Positions 17,211 through 27,257 of a DNA stretch of 64,000 nucleotides are shown one piece after another. The stretch is taken from the NCBI GenBank assembly GCA_038525605.1, contig JBCBHL010000001.1:1-64000 (forward strand), given 5' to 3'. The position numbers were made by a program, and so were the translations under genes. The notes beneath the pieces were generated by a model, which made no database searches, was not told where the DNA came from, and saw only the letters and a program-made list of their open reading frames with translations. Positions within the stretch are counted from its first letter, which is position 1; each line of letters starts with the position of its first letter. Source of the DNA: JANSWY01 sp038525605. Its GTDB lineage: Bacteria; Bacteroidota; Bacteroidia; Cytophagales; Cyclobacteriaceae.

Positions 17211-19071
17211 CCGCTTTGGTAGGCTCAGAAACTACCTCCGATTTCGCTAACTCCTGCTCATGAGGAAGATTCGATTCAGGTGTCTGAGACAATGGAACAG
17301 TCTGTGGAATGAAATCAGACTCTGATCCTGGCTTACTATAGTCGTATGGCCATCTATACACAGCTGGAATCGCGCCAGGCCAGTTACCATGACCAGGATT
17401 GACTGGTGTTGTCCACTCCAATGTAGTGGAGTTCCAAGGATTCTGAGGAGCTCTTCTTCCTCTGAAAATACTATTGAAGAAGTTGTAAAGGAATAGGAAC
17501 TGCGCTCCGAAAGTAAGAATCGCTGCAACACTCACGAAGGTATTTAAATCACCGAAGGTACTGAATGCATCATAACTTGTAAATGCGTAATATCTTCTCG
17601 GGAATCCGGCAATACCGATGTAATGCAATGGGAAGAATACGAGGTAAACTCCCACAAATGTTAACCAGAAGTGGATGTATCCCATTCTTTCATCCAGCAT
17701 CCTTCCGAACATTTTAGGGAACCAGTGATATACACCAGCTAACAGTCCGAAGAATGATGCACTACCCATCACCAGGTGGAAATGCGCTACTACGAAATAC
17801 GTATCGTGAAGATTAATATCCAACGCAGAGTTACCAAGGAATATTCCTGTTAAACCTCCGGAAATAAAGAAGGATACTAAACCTATTGAAAACAACATAG
17901 CAGGGGTAAATACAATATTCCCACGCCAGAGTGTTGTTATGTAATTAAATGCTTTAACTGCAGAAGGTACAGCAATGATCAATGTCAGGAACATAAATAC
18001 AGACCCAAGGAATGGATTAAGTCCTGAAACGAACATGTGATGCGCCCATACAATGAACGATAAGAAGGCAATTGCCAGCATCGAACCAATCATCGCTCTG
18101 TAACCGAAGATTGGCTTTCTTGAATTGGTAGCAATGATCTCTGATGTAATACCTAATGCAGGTAATAATACAATATATACTTCCGGATGTCCTAAGAACC
18201 AAAATAAATGCTGATACAGGATCGGACTTCCTCCGATGTTTGGTAACGCTTCACCTCCAATAAATATTTCTGATAAGTAGAAACTTGTACCGAAAGATCT
18301 GTCAAATACTAAAAGTAATGCCGCAGCAACCAATACAGGGAACGATAACAAGCCAATTACAGCTGTAATAAAGAATGCCCATATTGTTAGCGGCAATCGA
18401 CTGAAAGACATACCTTTTGTCCTCATGTTGATTACAGTACTAATGTAATTTACACCTCCTAGTAATGTTGATGCGATGAAGAAAACCATCGAAACCAACC
18501 ACATGGTCATGCCGGCACCTGATCCTGAAATCGCTTCTTTGAATACACTTAACGGCGGATAAACTGTCCATCCACCAGCGGCCGGACCTGTTTCCAAAAA
18601 CAAAGAAATAAACATGATGACACTGGATAAAAAGAAAAACCAGTATGACAACATATTCATAAAGCCTGATGCCATATCACGGGCACCAATCTGCAACGGA
18701 ATCAAAAAGTTACTGAACGTACCACTTAATCCTGCTGTTAATACGAAAAAGACCATGATAGTACCGTGCATCGTTACCAGTGCAAGATAAAATTCAGGAT
18801 CTAAAACACCTTCTGCATCGATCCACTGACCAAGTATAGGTTTTAGGAATGTAAGATCGATACCCGGAAAACCTAGTTGCAGTCTAAAGATTATTGAAAG
18901 TCCGCCACCAATAACAGCCCATAAAATCCCTGTAATCAGGAATTGCTTGGCAATCATCTTGTGATCGGTAGAGAATATATATTTTTCAATAAAACCTTGT
19001 TCGTGATGATCATCATGATGATCATCGTGTGATGCAGTATTCTCTTCTAATTGTATATCAGTAATTGACAT
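17197..19071 (-). CDS. ctaD: Cytochrome c oxidase subunit I
   Basis: A 624-residue catalytic subunit carrying heme a and the heme a3-CuB site. The Tyr-His crosslink motif WFLGHPEVYIVLLPALG, the CuB histidines in WAHHMFVSGLNP, and the heme ligands in HDTYFVVAHFHLVMG are all intact. Twelve or more helices are expected. The N-terminus has a His/Asp-rich stretch (HDDHHDDHHEQG) of unknown use, possibly metal binding. The C-terminal tail is long and polar. It follows ctaC by 12 bp. Confidence 0.96.
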   Translation of the reverse strand: MSITDIQLEENTASHDDHHDDHHEQGFIEKYIFSTDHKMIAKQFLITGILWAVIGGGLSIIFRLQLGFPGIDLTFLKPILGQWIDAEGVLDPEFYLALVTMHGTIMVFFVLTAGLSGTFSNFLIPLQIGARDMASGFMNMLSYWFFFLSSVIMFISLFLETGPAAGGWTVYPPLSVFKEAISGSGAGMTMWLVSMVFFIASTLLGGVNYISTVINMRTKGMSFSRLPLTIWAFFITAVIGLLSFPVLVAAALLLVFDRSFGTSFYLSEIFIGGEALPNIGGSPILYQHLFWFLGHPEVYIVLLPALGITSEIIATNSRKPIFGYRAMIGSMLAIAFLSFIVWAHHMFVSGLNPFLGSVFMFLTLIIAVPSAVKAFNYITTLWRGNIVFTPAMLFSIGLVSFFISGGLTGIFLGNSALDINLHDTYFVVAHFHLVMGSASFFGLLAGVYHWFPKMFGRMLDERMGYIHFWLTFVGVYLVFFPLHYIGIAGFPRRYYAFTSYDAFSTFGDLNTFVSVAAILTFGAQFLFLYNFFNSIFRGRRAPQNPWNSTTLEWTTPVNPGHGNWPGAIPAVYRWPYDYSKPGSESDFIPQTVPLSQTPESNLPHEQELAKSEVVSEPTKADESH

Positions 19072-19083
19072 AGTTAACTCTTT

Positions 19084-20166
19084 TTAAAATGAGGAGGATG
19101 AATTTCCAACACTTTGATTATTATCAATGTTTTCAAGTTCGGCAGAAATAATAGCTACTTCTTTAAGATTTTCCGGAACCTGCGACAAATAGTCAGGATT
19201 CAACTTTAACCAGGCCTCCTGGTCTTTGTACCAATCCTTAAATTCGTCCAGTTCGTCTACCACAATAGTAGCTTTCATACCAAAGTGAGATCTTCCACAA
19301 ATTTTGTTACAAACCAACTCGAAATTGAAATCAGGATTTCCTGTTTCAATTCTCATATCAGCAGTTGATTTGGTTGGTTCAAACCAAAATTTAGTCGGTA
19401 GACCTGGTACAGCATTCATCTGCGCTCTGAATTGAGGCATATAAACACTGTGTATTACATCTCTTGCTCTAATTTTTAATAAAACCGGCTTCCCTTTAGG
19501 TATATGCAACTGATTCGAAATAAAATCATCATGTGATGCTCTGTCTTTTAAATCAATTCCTAAGTCGTTTCCAGTCTTATCGATCTTCCTATAGTCATAA
19601 TCACCTAGCTTACCGTCTTTTCCGGGATATCTGAAAGACCAACCATACTGATACCCAAAAACTTCGATTTCATATGCTTCTTCCGGAGCAGGACCGGTGA
19701 TATCAGTCCAGATTTTCCATCCAGTCAATACAAGGAAAGCTAATACAACTGCCGGTACAGCAGTCCAGATCAACTCTAATTTGTTATTGTGAGGATAAAA
19801 TGAAGCACACCTATCTTTATCATGCTGATATTTGTATGAGAAACCAAATAACAGGATGTGCGTAACTATGAATACAAAACAAGTTACTCCCATGGTCACC
19901 CAAAACCAAAAATCAGTTTCAACACCATGCTTGGAAGCAATTGGCTGAACAAACGAATCATCTAACCCACCAAATGAATAATAAAAAAAGCCACCTAAAC
20001 CTGCTATTAAAAACAGAATAAATAAAGTAGCATGCGTTTTATTAGAACTTGGTACGTTATTAGAGGATTCTCCTTTTGCAATACTTATTAAGGTAGTCAC
20101 TCTAAAGATTGTATAAACAATCGCTATGATTAAAACTACCGCTACAATTATTACTAAATTAAACAT
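19084..20166 (-). CDS. ctaC: Cytochrome c oxidase subunit II (CuA)
   Basis: A 360-residue subunit II that accepts electrons at the binuclear CuA centre. The CuA motif CNKICGRSHFGMK begins near residue 287, preceded by the ligand histidine in RDVIHSVYMPQFR and the aromatic patch FGYQYGWSFRYPG. Hydrophobic segments at the start, near 48-68 and near 88-110 anchor it, one more than the usual two. There is no fused cytochrome c domain, so the donor must be a separate cytochrome, plausibly through ActE or ActA. Confidence 0.94.
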   Translation of the reverse strand: MFNLVIIVAVVLIIAIVYTIFRVTTLISIAKGESSNNVPSSNKTHATLFILFLIAGLGGFFYYSFGGLDDSFVQPIASKHGVETDFWFWVTMGVTCFVFIVTHILLFGFSYKYQHDKDRCASFYPHNNKLELIWTAVPAVVLAFLVLTGWKIWTDITGPAPEEAYEIEVFGYQYGWSFRYPGKDGKLGDYDYRKIDKTGNDLGIDLKDRASHDDFISNQLHIPKGKPVLLKIRARDVIHSVYMPQFRAQMNAVPGLPTKFWFEPTKSTADMRIETGNPDFNFELVCNKICGRSHFGMKATIVVDELDEFKDWYKDQEAWLKLNPDYLSQVPENLKEVAIISAELENIDNNQSVGNSSSSF

Positions 20167-20188
20167 AAGCTATACGCAGATTTCCTTT

Positions 20189-21529
20189 TTAAATATGATG
20201 ATTTAAACTTTCCTGAAGCATCGGATGGTTTTTCGCCACCAAAGGCTTCTTCGCTAAATTACTTAACACAACATACAAGAACGATCCGGCATAAATTGCA
20301 AGCAATCCAATTTCAAGCAATCCAAATCCTCCGTTTTCCTGTAATGTACCTGGAGTAATCATTAAGTAAAAATCTAACCAGTGACCGAAAATGATAATCG
20401 GGCAAACTACCTTCAAAATTCTTCCATGTCTCTTCGAATCTCTCGTCATTAACAATAAGAAAGGTAAGAAGAAGTTTAAAATCAAATTAATGAAGAAAAC
20501 TGGTGCATAATGATCGTTTTTCCATCTCTCAACGAAATATATGGTCTCTTCCGGAATACCTGCATAATAGATCAGTAGGAACTGAGAAAACCAGATATAT
20601 GTCCAGAAAATACTAAAAGCAAAAACAAACTTTCCTAAGTCGTGTACGTGATTGGCATTCACCACCTTCAAATATCCCTTATCCTTGAGCAATACTACTA
20701 TAAAGGTAATTAGCGCAAGTCCTGATACCCACCAGCTGGCAAATACGTACCAACCAAACATTGTTGAGAACCAGTGCGTGTCAATGGACATTACCCAATC
20801 CCATGCTGCCATTGAACTGGATACTGCAAAGAATACAAGGAATATAGCGGACCACTTTCTCATGCTCTTCCACAAGTCAACGCCTCCTATCTCATCTTCT
20901 TTGTAGGCAAAAACAGCTAATTTTTTAAACAACCAGTACCACACACCAAAGAACACTAAAAATCTACCAATGTAAAATCCTTGATTTAGATACCAGGACT
21001 TCCCGGCAATTATCTTGTCATAATTAGCACTTTCCGGATCATACAATGAACTATCTAACCAGTGGAAAAGTGAATGTGAGCTATATGAAGCGCCAAAAAC
21101 CACTGCTATTGATAATGCAGCAAAAGGTAACCAGTTACCGAAAGCCAAAGGCACTCTTAAAACTCCAGCGGACCAACCGGCCTGAGAAGCATATTGAATC
21201 GCAAAAAAGAAAATTCCTATCAGTGCTAAACCAACAAAAAAGATACTATTAATCCATAAATTAGAAAATAATCTCTTCTGCCAGACCGGAGCACCATGAT
21301 GATGACCATCTTCTCCCCCACCAGCAGCAACTGTTTTCATTTCAACATCAGATTGATTTACGGTCTCAATCTTAACTTGTCCGGCATCTGCATGGCCATG
21401 ATCGTCTCCGTGACCACCACCAGACATAGTAATTAACAATCCACCAATTGTAAGTACTATTCCAATTACAATAGTGATCAATAAAGCCTTTTTCGTACCG
21501 GAAGTAAATTCGTATTTTTCTTCAATCAT
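20189..21529 (-). CDS. actF: Alternative complex III subunit ActF (quinol-binding, NrfD-like)
   Basis: A 446-residue polytopic membrane subunit, homologous to ActC, with about ten helices. Conserved stretches include LFHWLDSSLYDP, SMAAWDWVMSIDTHWFSTMFG and FSIFWTYIWFSQFLLIYYAGIPEE. In alternative complex III the two NrfD-like subunits form the membrane core for menaquinol oxidation. A His/Asp/Gly-rich loop after the first helix (about residues 34-80) is unusual and may be lineage-specific. It is followed by ctaC after 22 bp, physically linking ACIII and oxidase genes. Confidence 0.92.
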   Translation of the reverse strand: MIEEKYEFTSGTKKALLITIVIGIVLTIGGLLITMSGGGHGDDHGHADAGQVKIETVNQSDVEMKTVAAGGGEDGHHHGAPVWQKRLFSNLWINSIFFVGLALIGIFFFAIQYASQAGWSAGVLRVPLAFGNWLPFAALSIAVVFGASYSSHSLFHWLDSSLYDPESANYDKIIAGKSWYLNQGFYIGRFLVFFGVWYWLFKKLAVFAYKEDEIGGVDLWKSMRKWSAIFLVFFAVSSSMAAWDWVMSIDTHWFSTMFGWYVFASWWVSGLALITFIVVLLKDKGYLKVVNANHVHDLGKFVFAFSIFWTYIWFSQFLLIYYAGIPEETIYFVERWKNDHYAPVFFINLILNFFLPFLLLMTRDSKRHGRILKVVCPIIIFGHWLDFYLMITPGTLQENGGFGLLEIGLLAIYAGSFLYVVLSNLAKKPLVAKNHPMLQESLNHHI

Positions 21530-21545
21530 CTCTTTAAAAAATCAA

Positions 21546-22181
21546 TTACTGCTTTTGCAATTTTTGAACATACTTTACAATCTTCCACCTGTCCTCTACA
21601 CTAATTTGAGAAGCATGTGCACCCATACGGCCTTTACCATGTGTAATTACATGAAAAATATGACCCTCTGGTTTGTCTTTCAATGCATCTGAGGCATAAT
21701 TAGGAACACCGAGGTAAACCTTACCTACAAGGCCGTCTCCAGCACCCTTTTCACCATGACAGTGCTCACAAAATCTGTCGTATAATACTTTTCCTTCTTT
21801 CAGAACAGCTTCAGAATCCTTTATTGGACTAGGCACTAAAGCAGCAGCTTCCAAATCATCCTTTTCAAGTCTGTAAGGAACATACTTAGCTCTTCGAACA
21901 GTACCGGCAACAGGCTCTCTCATAGTCATCCTGTTGGCATTGTATGGATTCGAATTGTAGAATTCACCCTGGTTATCTTCAGGATTTGAATCTAACCATT
22001 CTCCCTGAGTCTTGTCAGTAATCTGAGTAAGAGGCTCATAAGGTATTGAATGATACATTTGTGGTGCGTATTCAACACCAGTATAATCATCCTTAGCTGC
22101 ACAGGAGCTTAACAAAGCTATAATGCTAAGAACTAGTATCGATTTGATTACGTTAGTATGGTTCATCTTCAATAAATCCAC
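21546..22181 (-). CDS. actE: Alternative complex III subunit ActE (monoheme cytochrome c lipoprotein)
   Basis: A 211-residue lipoprotein with a single class I cytochrome c domain. The signal ends in the lipobox LLSSC; the heme motif CEHCH with GEKGAGDG follows near residue 138, and the axial methionine is expected in HGKGRMGAHAS. In the complex it is the likely exit point for electrons to the oxidase. The start may instead be the Met five codons later. It abuts actD with a 1-bp overlap. Confidence 0.9.
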   Translation of the reverse strand: MDLLKMNHTNVIKSILVLSIIALLSSCAAKDDYTGVEYAPQMYHSIPYEPLTQITDKTQGEWLDSNPEDNQGEFYNSNPYNANRMTMREPVAGTVRRAKYVPYRLEKDDLEAAALVPSPIKDSEAVLKEGKVLYDRFCEHCHGEKGAGDGLVGKVYLGVPNYASDALKDKPEGHIFHVITHGKGRMGAHASQISVEDRWKIVKYVQKLQKQ

Positions 22182-22723
22182 TATTCAAAATCTTTATTAT
22201 TCACCTCAGCAGCACCAGAACCGGAAATAATTCCTTTAATCTGATCTTCTGATAAATTATTTTTTGCCAAATCAACAGCCATTACGTGCTTGTCATCTGT
22301 TACTCTGATATCAAACAACCTAGGTTTTGCCCACGGTTTCAGTCCACTGATTACCAGGAATGTACCTACCATACCGAATGAGGCAAGCAGTACTGTCAAC
22401 TCAAAAGTAACAGGGATAAAATCAGGAATTGCCACGTGATCCTTTCCACCAATGATCATTGGCCAGTCAACTCCAAGCATACCAATCTGCATTGTAAGAG
22501 CAAGGGAAGTTCCTAACAAACCGAACATAAACGCTACAATTGACAGTCTTGATCTTTTATAACCCAGCACATCTTCGATTCCATGCACAGGAAACGGAGA
22601 GTATACCTCATGGATTTTGACTCCTTCCTCACGCACATGCTTGATGGCCTTCAACAGCACATCTTCATCATCATAAATGCCTAGAACAAAATTCTTATCG
22701 CCTTCCATATTCTTAATTTTCAA
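22181..22723 (-). CDS. actD: Alternative complex III subunit ActD (DUF3341)
   Basis: A 180-residue DUF3341 protein with a cytosolic N-terminal domain (GIYDDEDVLLKAIKHVRE; the conserved YSPFPVHGI segment) and two membrane helices. In ACIII structures it is a peripheral-membrane subunit without cofactors. The gene overlaps the end of actC by 11 bp. Confidence 0.92.
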   Translation of the reverse strand: MKIKNMEGDKNFVLGIYDDEDVLLKAIKHVREEGVKIHEVYSPFPVHGIEDVLGYKRSRLSIVAFMFGLLGTSLALTMQIGMLGVDWPMIIGGKDHVAIPDFIPVTFELTVLLASFGMVGTFLVISGLKPWAKPRLFDIRVTDDKHVMAVDLAKNNLSEDQIKGIISGSGAAEVNNKDFE

Positions 22724-24119
22724 CTTTTTCAGTTGTTTCTACCTGAGATTCTTTTGATGCTAATTTTTCACCAGTAGCTTTCACAATACTCTTCACTTCT
22801 GCCATGTTGATCACAGGGAAGAACTTAGCGAATAAAAAGAATAAAGTAAAAAACAAACCAAATGTGAACAGGTAAGTACCTACATCATACATAGTGGGCT
22901 CGAACATTGCCCAGCTCGAAGGCAGGTAATCTCTGTGTAATGAGGTTACAATGATCACAAATCTTTCGAACCACATTCCAATATTCACAATGATTGAAAT
23001 AATGAATGTAGAAGCAATATTTGTTCTGATCTTCTTGAACCAGAATAACTGAGGAGAAATCACATTACATGTCATCATTGACCAGTAAGCCCAACTGTAC
23101 GGCCCAAAAGCTCTGTTAATAAATGCATATTGTTCAGCCTCTACTCCGGAATAAGAAGCGATGAAAAATTCAGTAATATATGCAATACCCACTATCGACC
23201 CAGTCACAATGATTACAATGTTCATCATTTCAAGGTGTTGCAGGGTAATATAGTCTTCTAATTTATAAACCTTCCTTGTTACGATCAACAAGGTAAGTAC
23301 CATAGCAAATCCTGAGAAGATAGCACCAGCTACAAAGTATGGAGGAAATATTGTTGTATGCCATCCTGGAATCACAGAGGTTGCAAAGTCAAAAGATACA
23401 ATGGTATGTACAGAAAGTACCAGTGGCGTTGCAAGTCCTGCAAGTACCAACGAAACTGTTTCATATCTTGACCATGTTTTAGCAGCTCCGTCCCAACCAA
23501 AACTCAATGCGCCATAGATAGCCGCTGATATTTTGTTAGTTGCTCTGTCTCTAATTGTTGCAAAATCGGGAATCAGACCGATATACCAGAAAACAAGGGA
23601 TACCGAGAAATAAGTTGAAATTGCAAAAACGTCCCAAAGAAGCGGAGAATTGAAGTTCACCCATAAAGAACCGTATGTATTTGGCAATGGTAAAGCCCAG
23701 AAAGCCCCTAACCAAGGCCGTCCCATGTGCAATACAGGGAACATAGCGGCACAAATTACGGCAAATATCGTCATCGCTTCAGAAGCTCTGTTGATAGACA
23801 TTCTCCATCTCTGTCTGAATAGCAACAATACAGCGGAAATAAGTGTTCCGGCATGACCGATACCTACCCACCATACGAAGTTGGTGATATCCCAAGCCCA
23901 TCCAATGGTATTGTTATTACCCCAAACTCCAATACCTTCCCACAGTAAGCCACCTACATAGTAACCTCCGACGGCTAGCATACCAAGAGAAATTGCCATG
24001 ACAAGTAGCCAAAGAGGTGCTGGCTTTTGTTCTACTCTTTTTGCGATATCATCTGTGACATCATGAACCGATTTACCACCGGTTATTAAGGGTTCGCGAA
24101 CTGCTGATTCTACAACCAT
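22713..24119 (-). CDS. actC: Alternative complex III subunit ActC (NrfD-like quinol-binding)
   Basis: A 468-residue NrfD/PsrC-type membrane protein with about ten helices. Typical stretches are FVWWVGIGHAGTLISAVLLLFRQ, WRMSINRASEAMTIFAV and the PWLGAFWALPLPN loop. It forms the quinol site together with ActB. A C-terminal cytosolic tail is rich in Glu and Lys. It lies 13 bp after actB. Confidence 0.94.
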   Translation of the reverse strand: MVVESAVREPLITGGKSVHDVTDDIAKRVEQKPAPLWLLVMAISLGMLAVGGYYVGGLLWEGIGVWGNNNTIGWAWDITNFVWWVGIGHAGTLISAVLLLFRQRWRMSINRASEAMTIFAVICAAMFPVLHMGRPWLGAFWALPLPNTYGSLWVNFNSPLLWDVFAISTYFSVSLVFWYIGLIPDFATIRDRATNKISAAIYGALSFGWDGAAKTWSRYETVSLVLAGLATPLVLSVHTIVSFDFATSVIPGWHTTIFPPYFVAGAIFSGFAMVLTLLIVTRKVYKLEDYITLQHLEMMNIVIIVTGSIVGIAYITEFFIASYSGVEAEQYAFINRAFGPYSWAYWSMMTCNVISPQLFWFKKIRTNIASTFIISIIVNIGMWFERFVIIVTSLHRDYLPSSWAMFEPTMYDVGTYLFTFGLFFTLFFLFAKFFPVINMAEVKSIVKATGEKLASKESQVETTEKVEN

Positions 24120-24132
24120 AAGCTATTTATAA

Positions 24133-27100
24133 TTAAGCGTGAGCTTCTTTATTAGATTCCTCGTCTTTATTTCTGATTTTAGTCATGTACCAAACGTTTG
24201 GCATAACTCTTAATTCTTCCAATGCATGGAATGCTCTTGGCTCCTGTGCCTCAACCATTTTTTCCTCTCTCTTAATTTTAAGAAGTTTGGAAATTTTGCT
24301 TTGAGGATCATTCATATCACCGAATACCAATGCATCCGTAGGACATGAACTTGCACAAGCTGATACAATCTCACCATCAACTGGTCTTCTGTTTTCTTTC
24401 TTCGCCTGAAGTTTTCCGGCCTGTACTCTTTGAACACAGAAAGAACATTTCTCCATAACACCTCTGGCTCTAACAGTTACGTCAGGGTTTAAAACCATTT
24501 TACCAAGGTTGTTATTCATAGCAGTATTCTTATCAAACTGCTTATTATCATGGAACTTGAACCAGTTAAATCTTCTAACCTTATAAGGACAGTTGTTTGC
24601 ACAATATCTTGTACCGATACATCTGTTATAAGTCATTTGATTCAAGCCTTCTGAACTATGCGTAGTAGCAGCAACAGGACATACAGTCTCGCAAGGAGCA
24701 TTGTTACACTGCTGACACATCATTGGCTGGAACACAACTTCCGGGTTGGCAGCTGCCTGTTCTTTGATGTCTAATGCATCGAAGAAACCAGTTTCCTCAT
24801 CAATTCTTTCATCATCGAAGGAATAATACCTATCAATTCTTAACCAGGCCATTGATCGACCGTTGATGATCTGATCTTTACCTACAACTGGAATGTTGTT
24901 TTCTACCTGACAAGCAATTGTACATGAACCGCAACCTGTACACGAATTCAAATCGATTGCCATTCCCCAATGGTGATTGTTGTAAGAGTGACCACTCCAC
25001 AATGTCACAGCATTAGGTGATTGTTTGTTACCAGAAGCATCGGTAATTTTGATTTGATGTCTTCCAGCATATTCATCCTGTTGGTAATTTTTCAGGATGC
25101 TTTCCTGCACCACAAAAGTTCTTCCTGCATATGTTTCAGCAGTCTGAGTTTGTGCTACTTTATATTCTTCATCTGTCAATGCTACAGTTACATCAGCAAC
25201 ATTTAGATGATTTGCTCCATTTACATATTTAATGAATGGATATGCATTTACACCTACACCGTCACCAACCTTACCTGCTTTGGTTCTACCGTAACCAAGT
25301 GAAAGTCCGATTGTACCTTCCGCCTGACCTGGCTGAACTATTACCGGAACTTTAACAGTCGTACCACCAACAGTGAGGTTGGCTAACCTGGATTTCATAT
25401 ATCCAAGTTTAATCCCGTTGGTATCTGCCCATTCAGCAGACACAGTAATATAATTATCCCAACAAGCCTTTGTGATAGGATCTGACATTTCATGTAACCA
25501 AGGGTTATTACCCTGGAAACCAGTACCTAAAGTACCTGATTCATAAATTGCCAATTCAATCCCACTGCTTTTTGCTTTAGATACGATAACACCGGAAACA
25601 TCGTAATTAAATACCGCTGTTTCTTCAGGTACAGCATAATCTACTAACACGCCTTTGTATAAACAGTCATCGAAGAACGACTGGAAATTAGCAAAATCAG
25701 CCACATTGCTGTGAGTTGACCATCTGTTTCTCAGATAATCGTAGTAAGATGAAGTTTCGCTACCTGACCACACAAGGAATGATTCCTGAGCTTGTCTTGT
25801 ATCGAAAATATTGCTGATGGTTGGCTGAGAAAAGCTGTAAGTTCCTGATATTGGTTCGAAATCATTCCATGACTCGAGATAATGATGATCAGGAGCGTTG
25901 TACTTCACTAATGAAGATGTTTCGTCAGCTCTGTCCGTAGTTGAAACAGTTGCAGGAAGACCAGCAATCGCAGAAGCAATTTCAGCGCCTCTTGCATGAT
26001 CATAAACAGGATTACAATTGAAGAATATCACAGCCCCAGCTGATTTATTTATCATATTGTCAACCAATCTATTCATTTGAGCATCGTTACCTTTTCTAAG
26101 ATTAACACTCTTATTAATATCTAATGTGTTACCATAATTACCCAATAAAGAGTTAATGGCATTTACAAGAATTTGTACATTTTGATCATTTGATCCGGCT
26201 ACTACAATCGACTCTCCTCTGCTTTTCAGAAGATCATTTGCCGCCTTTGTCAAATTGGTTTTATCCGCAATACTACCGGCACTCACCTGAGCCCCACCAG
26301 TCTTTGCAGCAACCATATTGTATAAGTTAGCTACATAAGAAGCTTCTTCTGAAGGTCTGATTCTGGTTCTGTAGTCAGCGTTTGCACCAGTCAAGGAAAG
26401 ATTTGATTCGAATGCATAAAGCCTTGACATAGTTTTCTTTCCGCCTCCCAACTTTCTGGTTTGTGCAAACTGCTTGTTATTGGCAGCATGAGAGTAATGC
26501 GCACCGAGGAAATCAGCGCCAATACTTACAATAGTCTTTGCTTTAGAATAGTCGTATGATGGTAAAGCTCTCTTGCCGAAAGTCGCTTCGTTGGCAGAAA
26601 GTACTCCGTGTGAAGAATTAGGATCATACATCACATGCTCAAACGAAGTAAATCTATTCTTCAATTCATCGATAGCTGCCTGCGTAGATGGACTAAAAAC
26701 AGAATAACTTACTAAAGTTACTTTTCCAGCCGAAGAAAGTGCTGAAGAAACCTGACCGTCAAGGTCTGACCAGCTGGCTTCCTTTTGATCAATCTGAGGT
26801 CCTTTTAGTCTTTGCTGATCATATAAAGATAAAACTGAAGCCTCTGACTGTGCTGTAGTAGCACCGCCATTGAATTCAGCATAGGAATTACCTTCTACTT
26901 TTATAGGTCTACCCTCTCTGGTCTTTACAACCAGAGCATTGTAATCATTACCTGTCAGATAGGAAGTGGCATAATAGTTAGGAATAGCCGGATCAACATC
27001 TACTGGCTTCTTCACATAAGGTATTGCCTTTCTGATTGGTGCCTCACAAGCAACCAAAGAAGCTGCTGCGATACCAAAACCCATCATTTTGAGAAAATCT

Positions 27101-27231
27101 CGTCTGTTGGGAGCTTCTTCTTCACTTATTGGAAGCGCATCAGGAAACTCCTTGTCAGCATTTTTCACGAACTCAACGTCATTGGTCAATTGCTCTAGGC
27201 CTTTCCAGTATACTTTATTCGTTTTTTTCAT
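24133..27231 (-). CDS. actB: Alternative complex III subunit ActB (fused molybdopterin-type and ferredoxin domains)
   Basis: A 1032-residue periplasmic subunit. The N-terminus carries a Tat-like signal (RRDFLKMMGFG near residue 43) running into LVAC, a possible lipobox. The large middle part is a molybdopterin-oxidoreductase-like domain that in ACIII has no molybdenum. From about residue 760 comes a ferredoxin domain with four cysteine clusters: CTGCGSCTIAC, CQQCNNAPCETVCP, CIGTRYCANNCP and CSFC...CASSCP. These form the Fe-S wire from quinol toward the heme subunits. Confidence 0.94.
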   Translation of the reverse strand: MKKTNKVYWKGLEQLTNDVEFVKNADKEFPDALPISEEEAPNRRDFLKMMGFGIAAASLVACEAPIRKAIPYVKKPVDVDPAIPNYYATSYLTGNDYNALVVKTREGRPIKVEGNSYAEFNGGATTAQSEASVLSLYDQQRLKGPQIDQKEASWSDLDGQVSSALSSAGKVTLVSYSVFSPSTQAAIDELKNRFTSFEHVMYDPNSSHGVLSANEATFGKRALPSYDYSKAKTIVSIGADFLGAHYSHAANNKQFAQTRKLGGGKKTMSRLYAFESNLSLTGANADYRTRIRPSEEASYVANLYNMVAAKTGGAQVSAGSIADKTNLTKAANDLLKSRGESIVVAGSNDQNVQILVNAINSLLGNYGNTLDINKSVNLRKGNDAQMNRLVDNMINKSAGAVIFFNCNPVYDHARGAEIASAIAGLPATVSTTDRADETSSLVKYNAPDHHYLESWNDFEPISGTYSFSQPTISNIFDTRQAQESFLVWSGSETSSYYDYLRNRWSTHSNVADFANFQSFFDDCLYKGVLVDYAVPEETAVFNYDVSGVIVSKAKSSGIELAIYESGTLGTGFQGNNPWLHEMSDPITKACWDNYITVSAEWADTNGIKLGYMKSRLANLTVGGTTVKVPVIVQPGQAEGTIGLSLGYGRTKAGKVGDGVGVNAYPFIKYVNGANHLNVADVTVALTDEEYKVAQTQTAETYAGRTFVVQESILKNYQQDEYAGRHQIKITDASGNKQSPNAVTLWSGHSYNNHHWGMAIDLNSCTGCGSCTIACQVENNIPVVGKDQIINGRSMAWLRIDRYYSFDDERIDEETGFFDALDIKEQAAANPEVVFQPMMCQQCNNAPCETVCPVAATTHSSEGLNQMTYNRCIGTRYCANNCPYKVRRFNWFKFHDNKQFDKNTAMNNNLGKMVLNPDVTVRARGVMEKCSFCVQRVQAGKLQAKKENRRPVDGEIVSACASSCPTDALVFGDMNDPQSKISKLLKIKREEKMVEAQEPRAFHALEELRVMPNVWYMTKIRNKDEESNKEAHA

Positions 27232-27257
27232 TATGATATTCTAAAGTAAATTCTTGA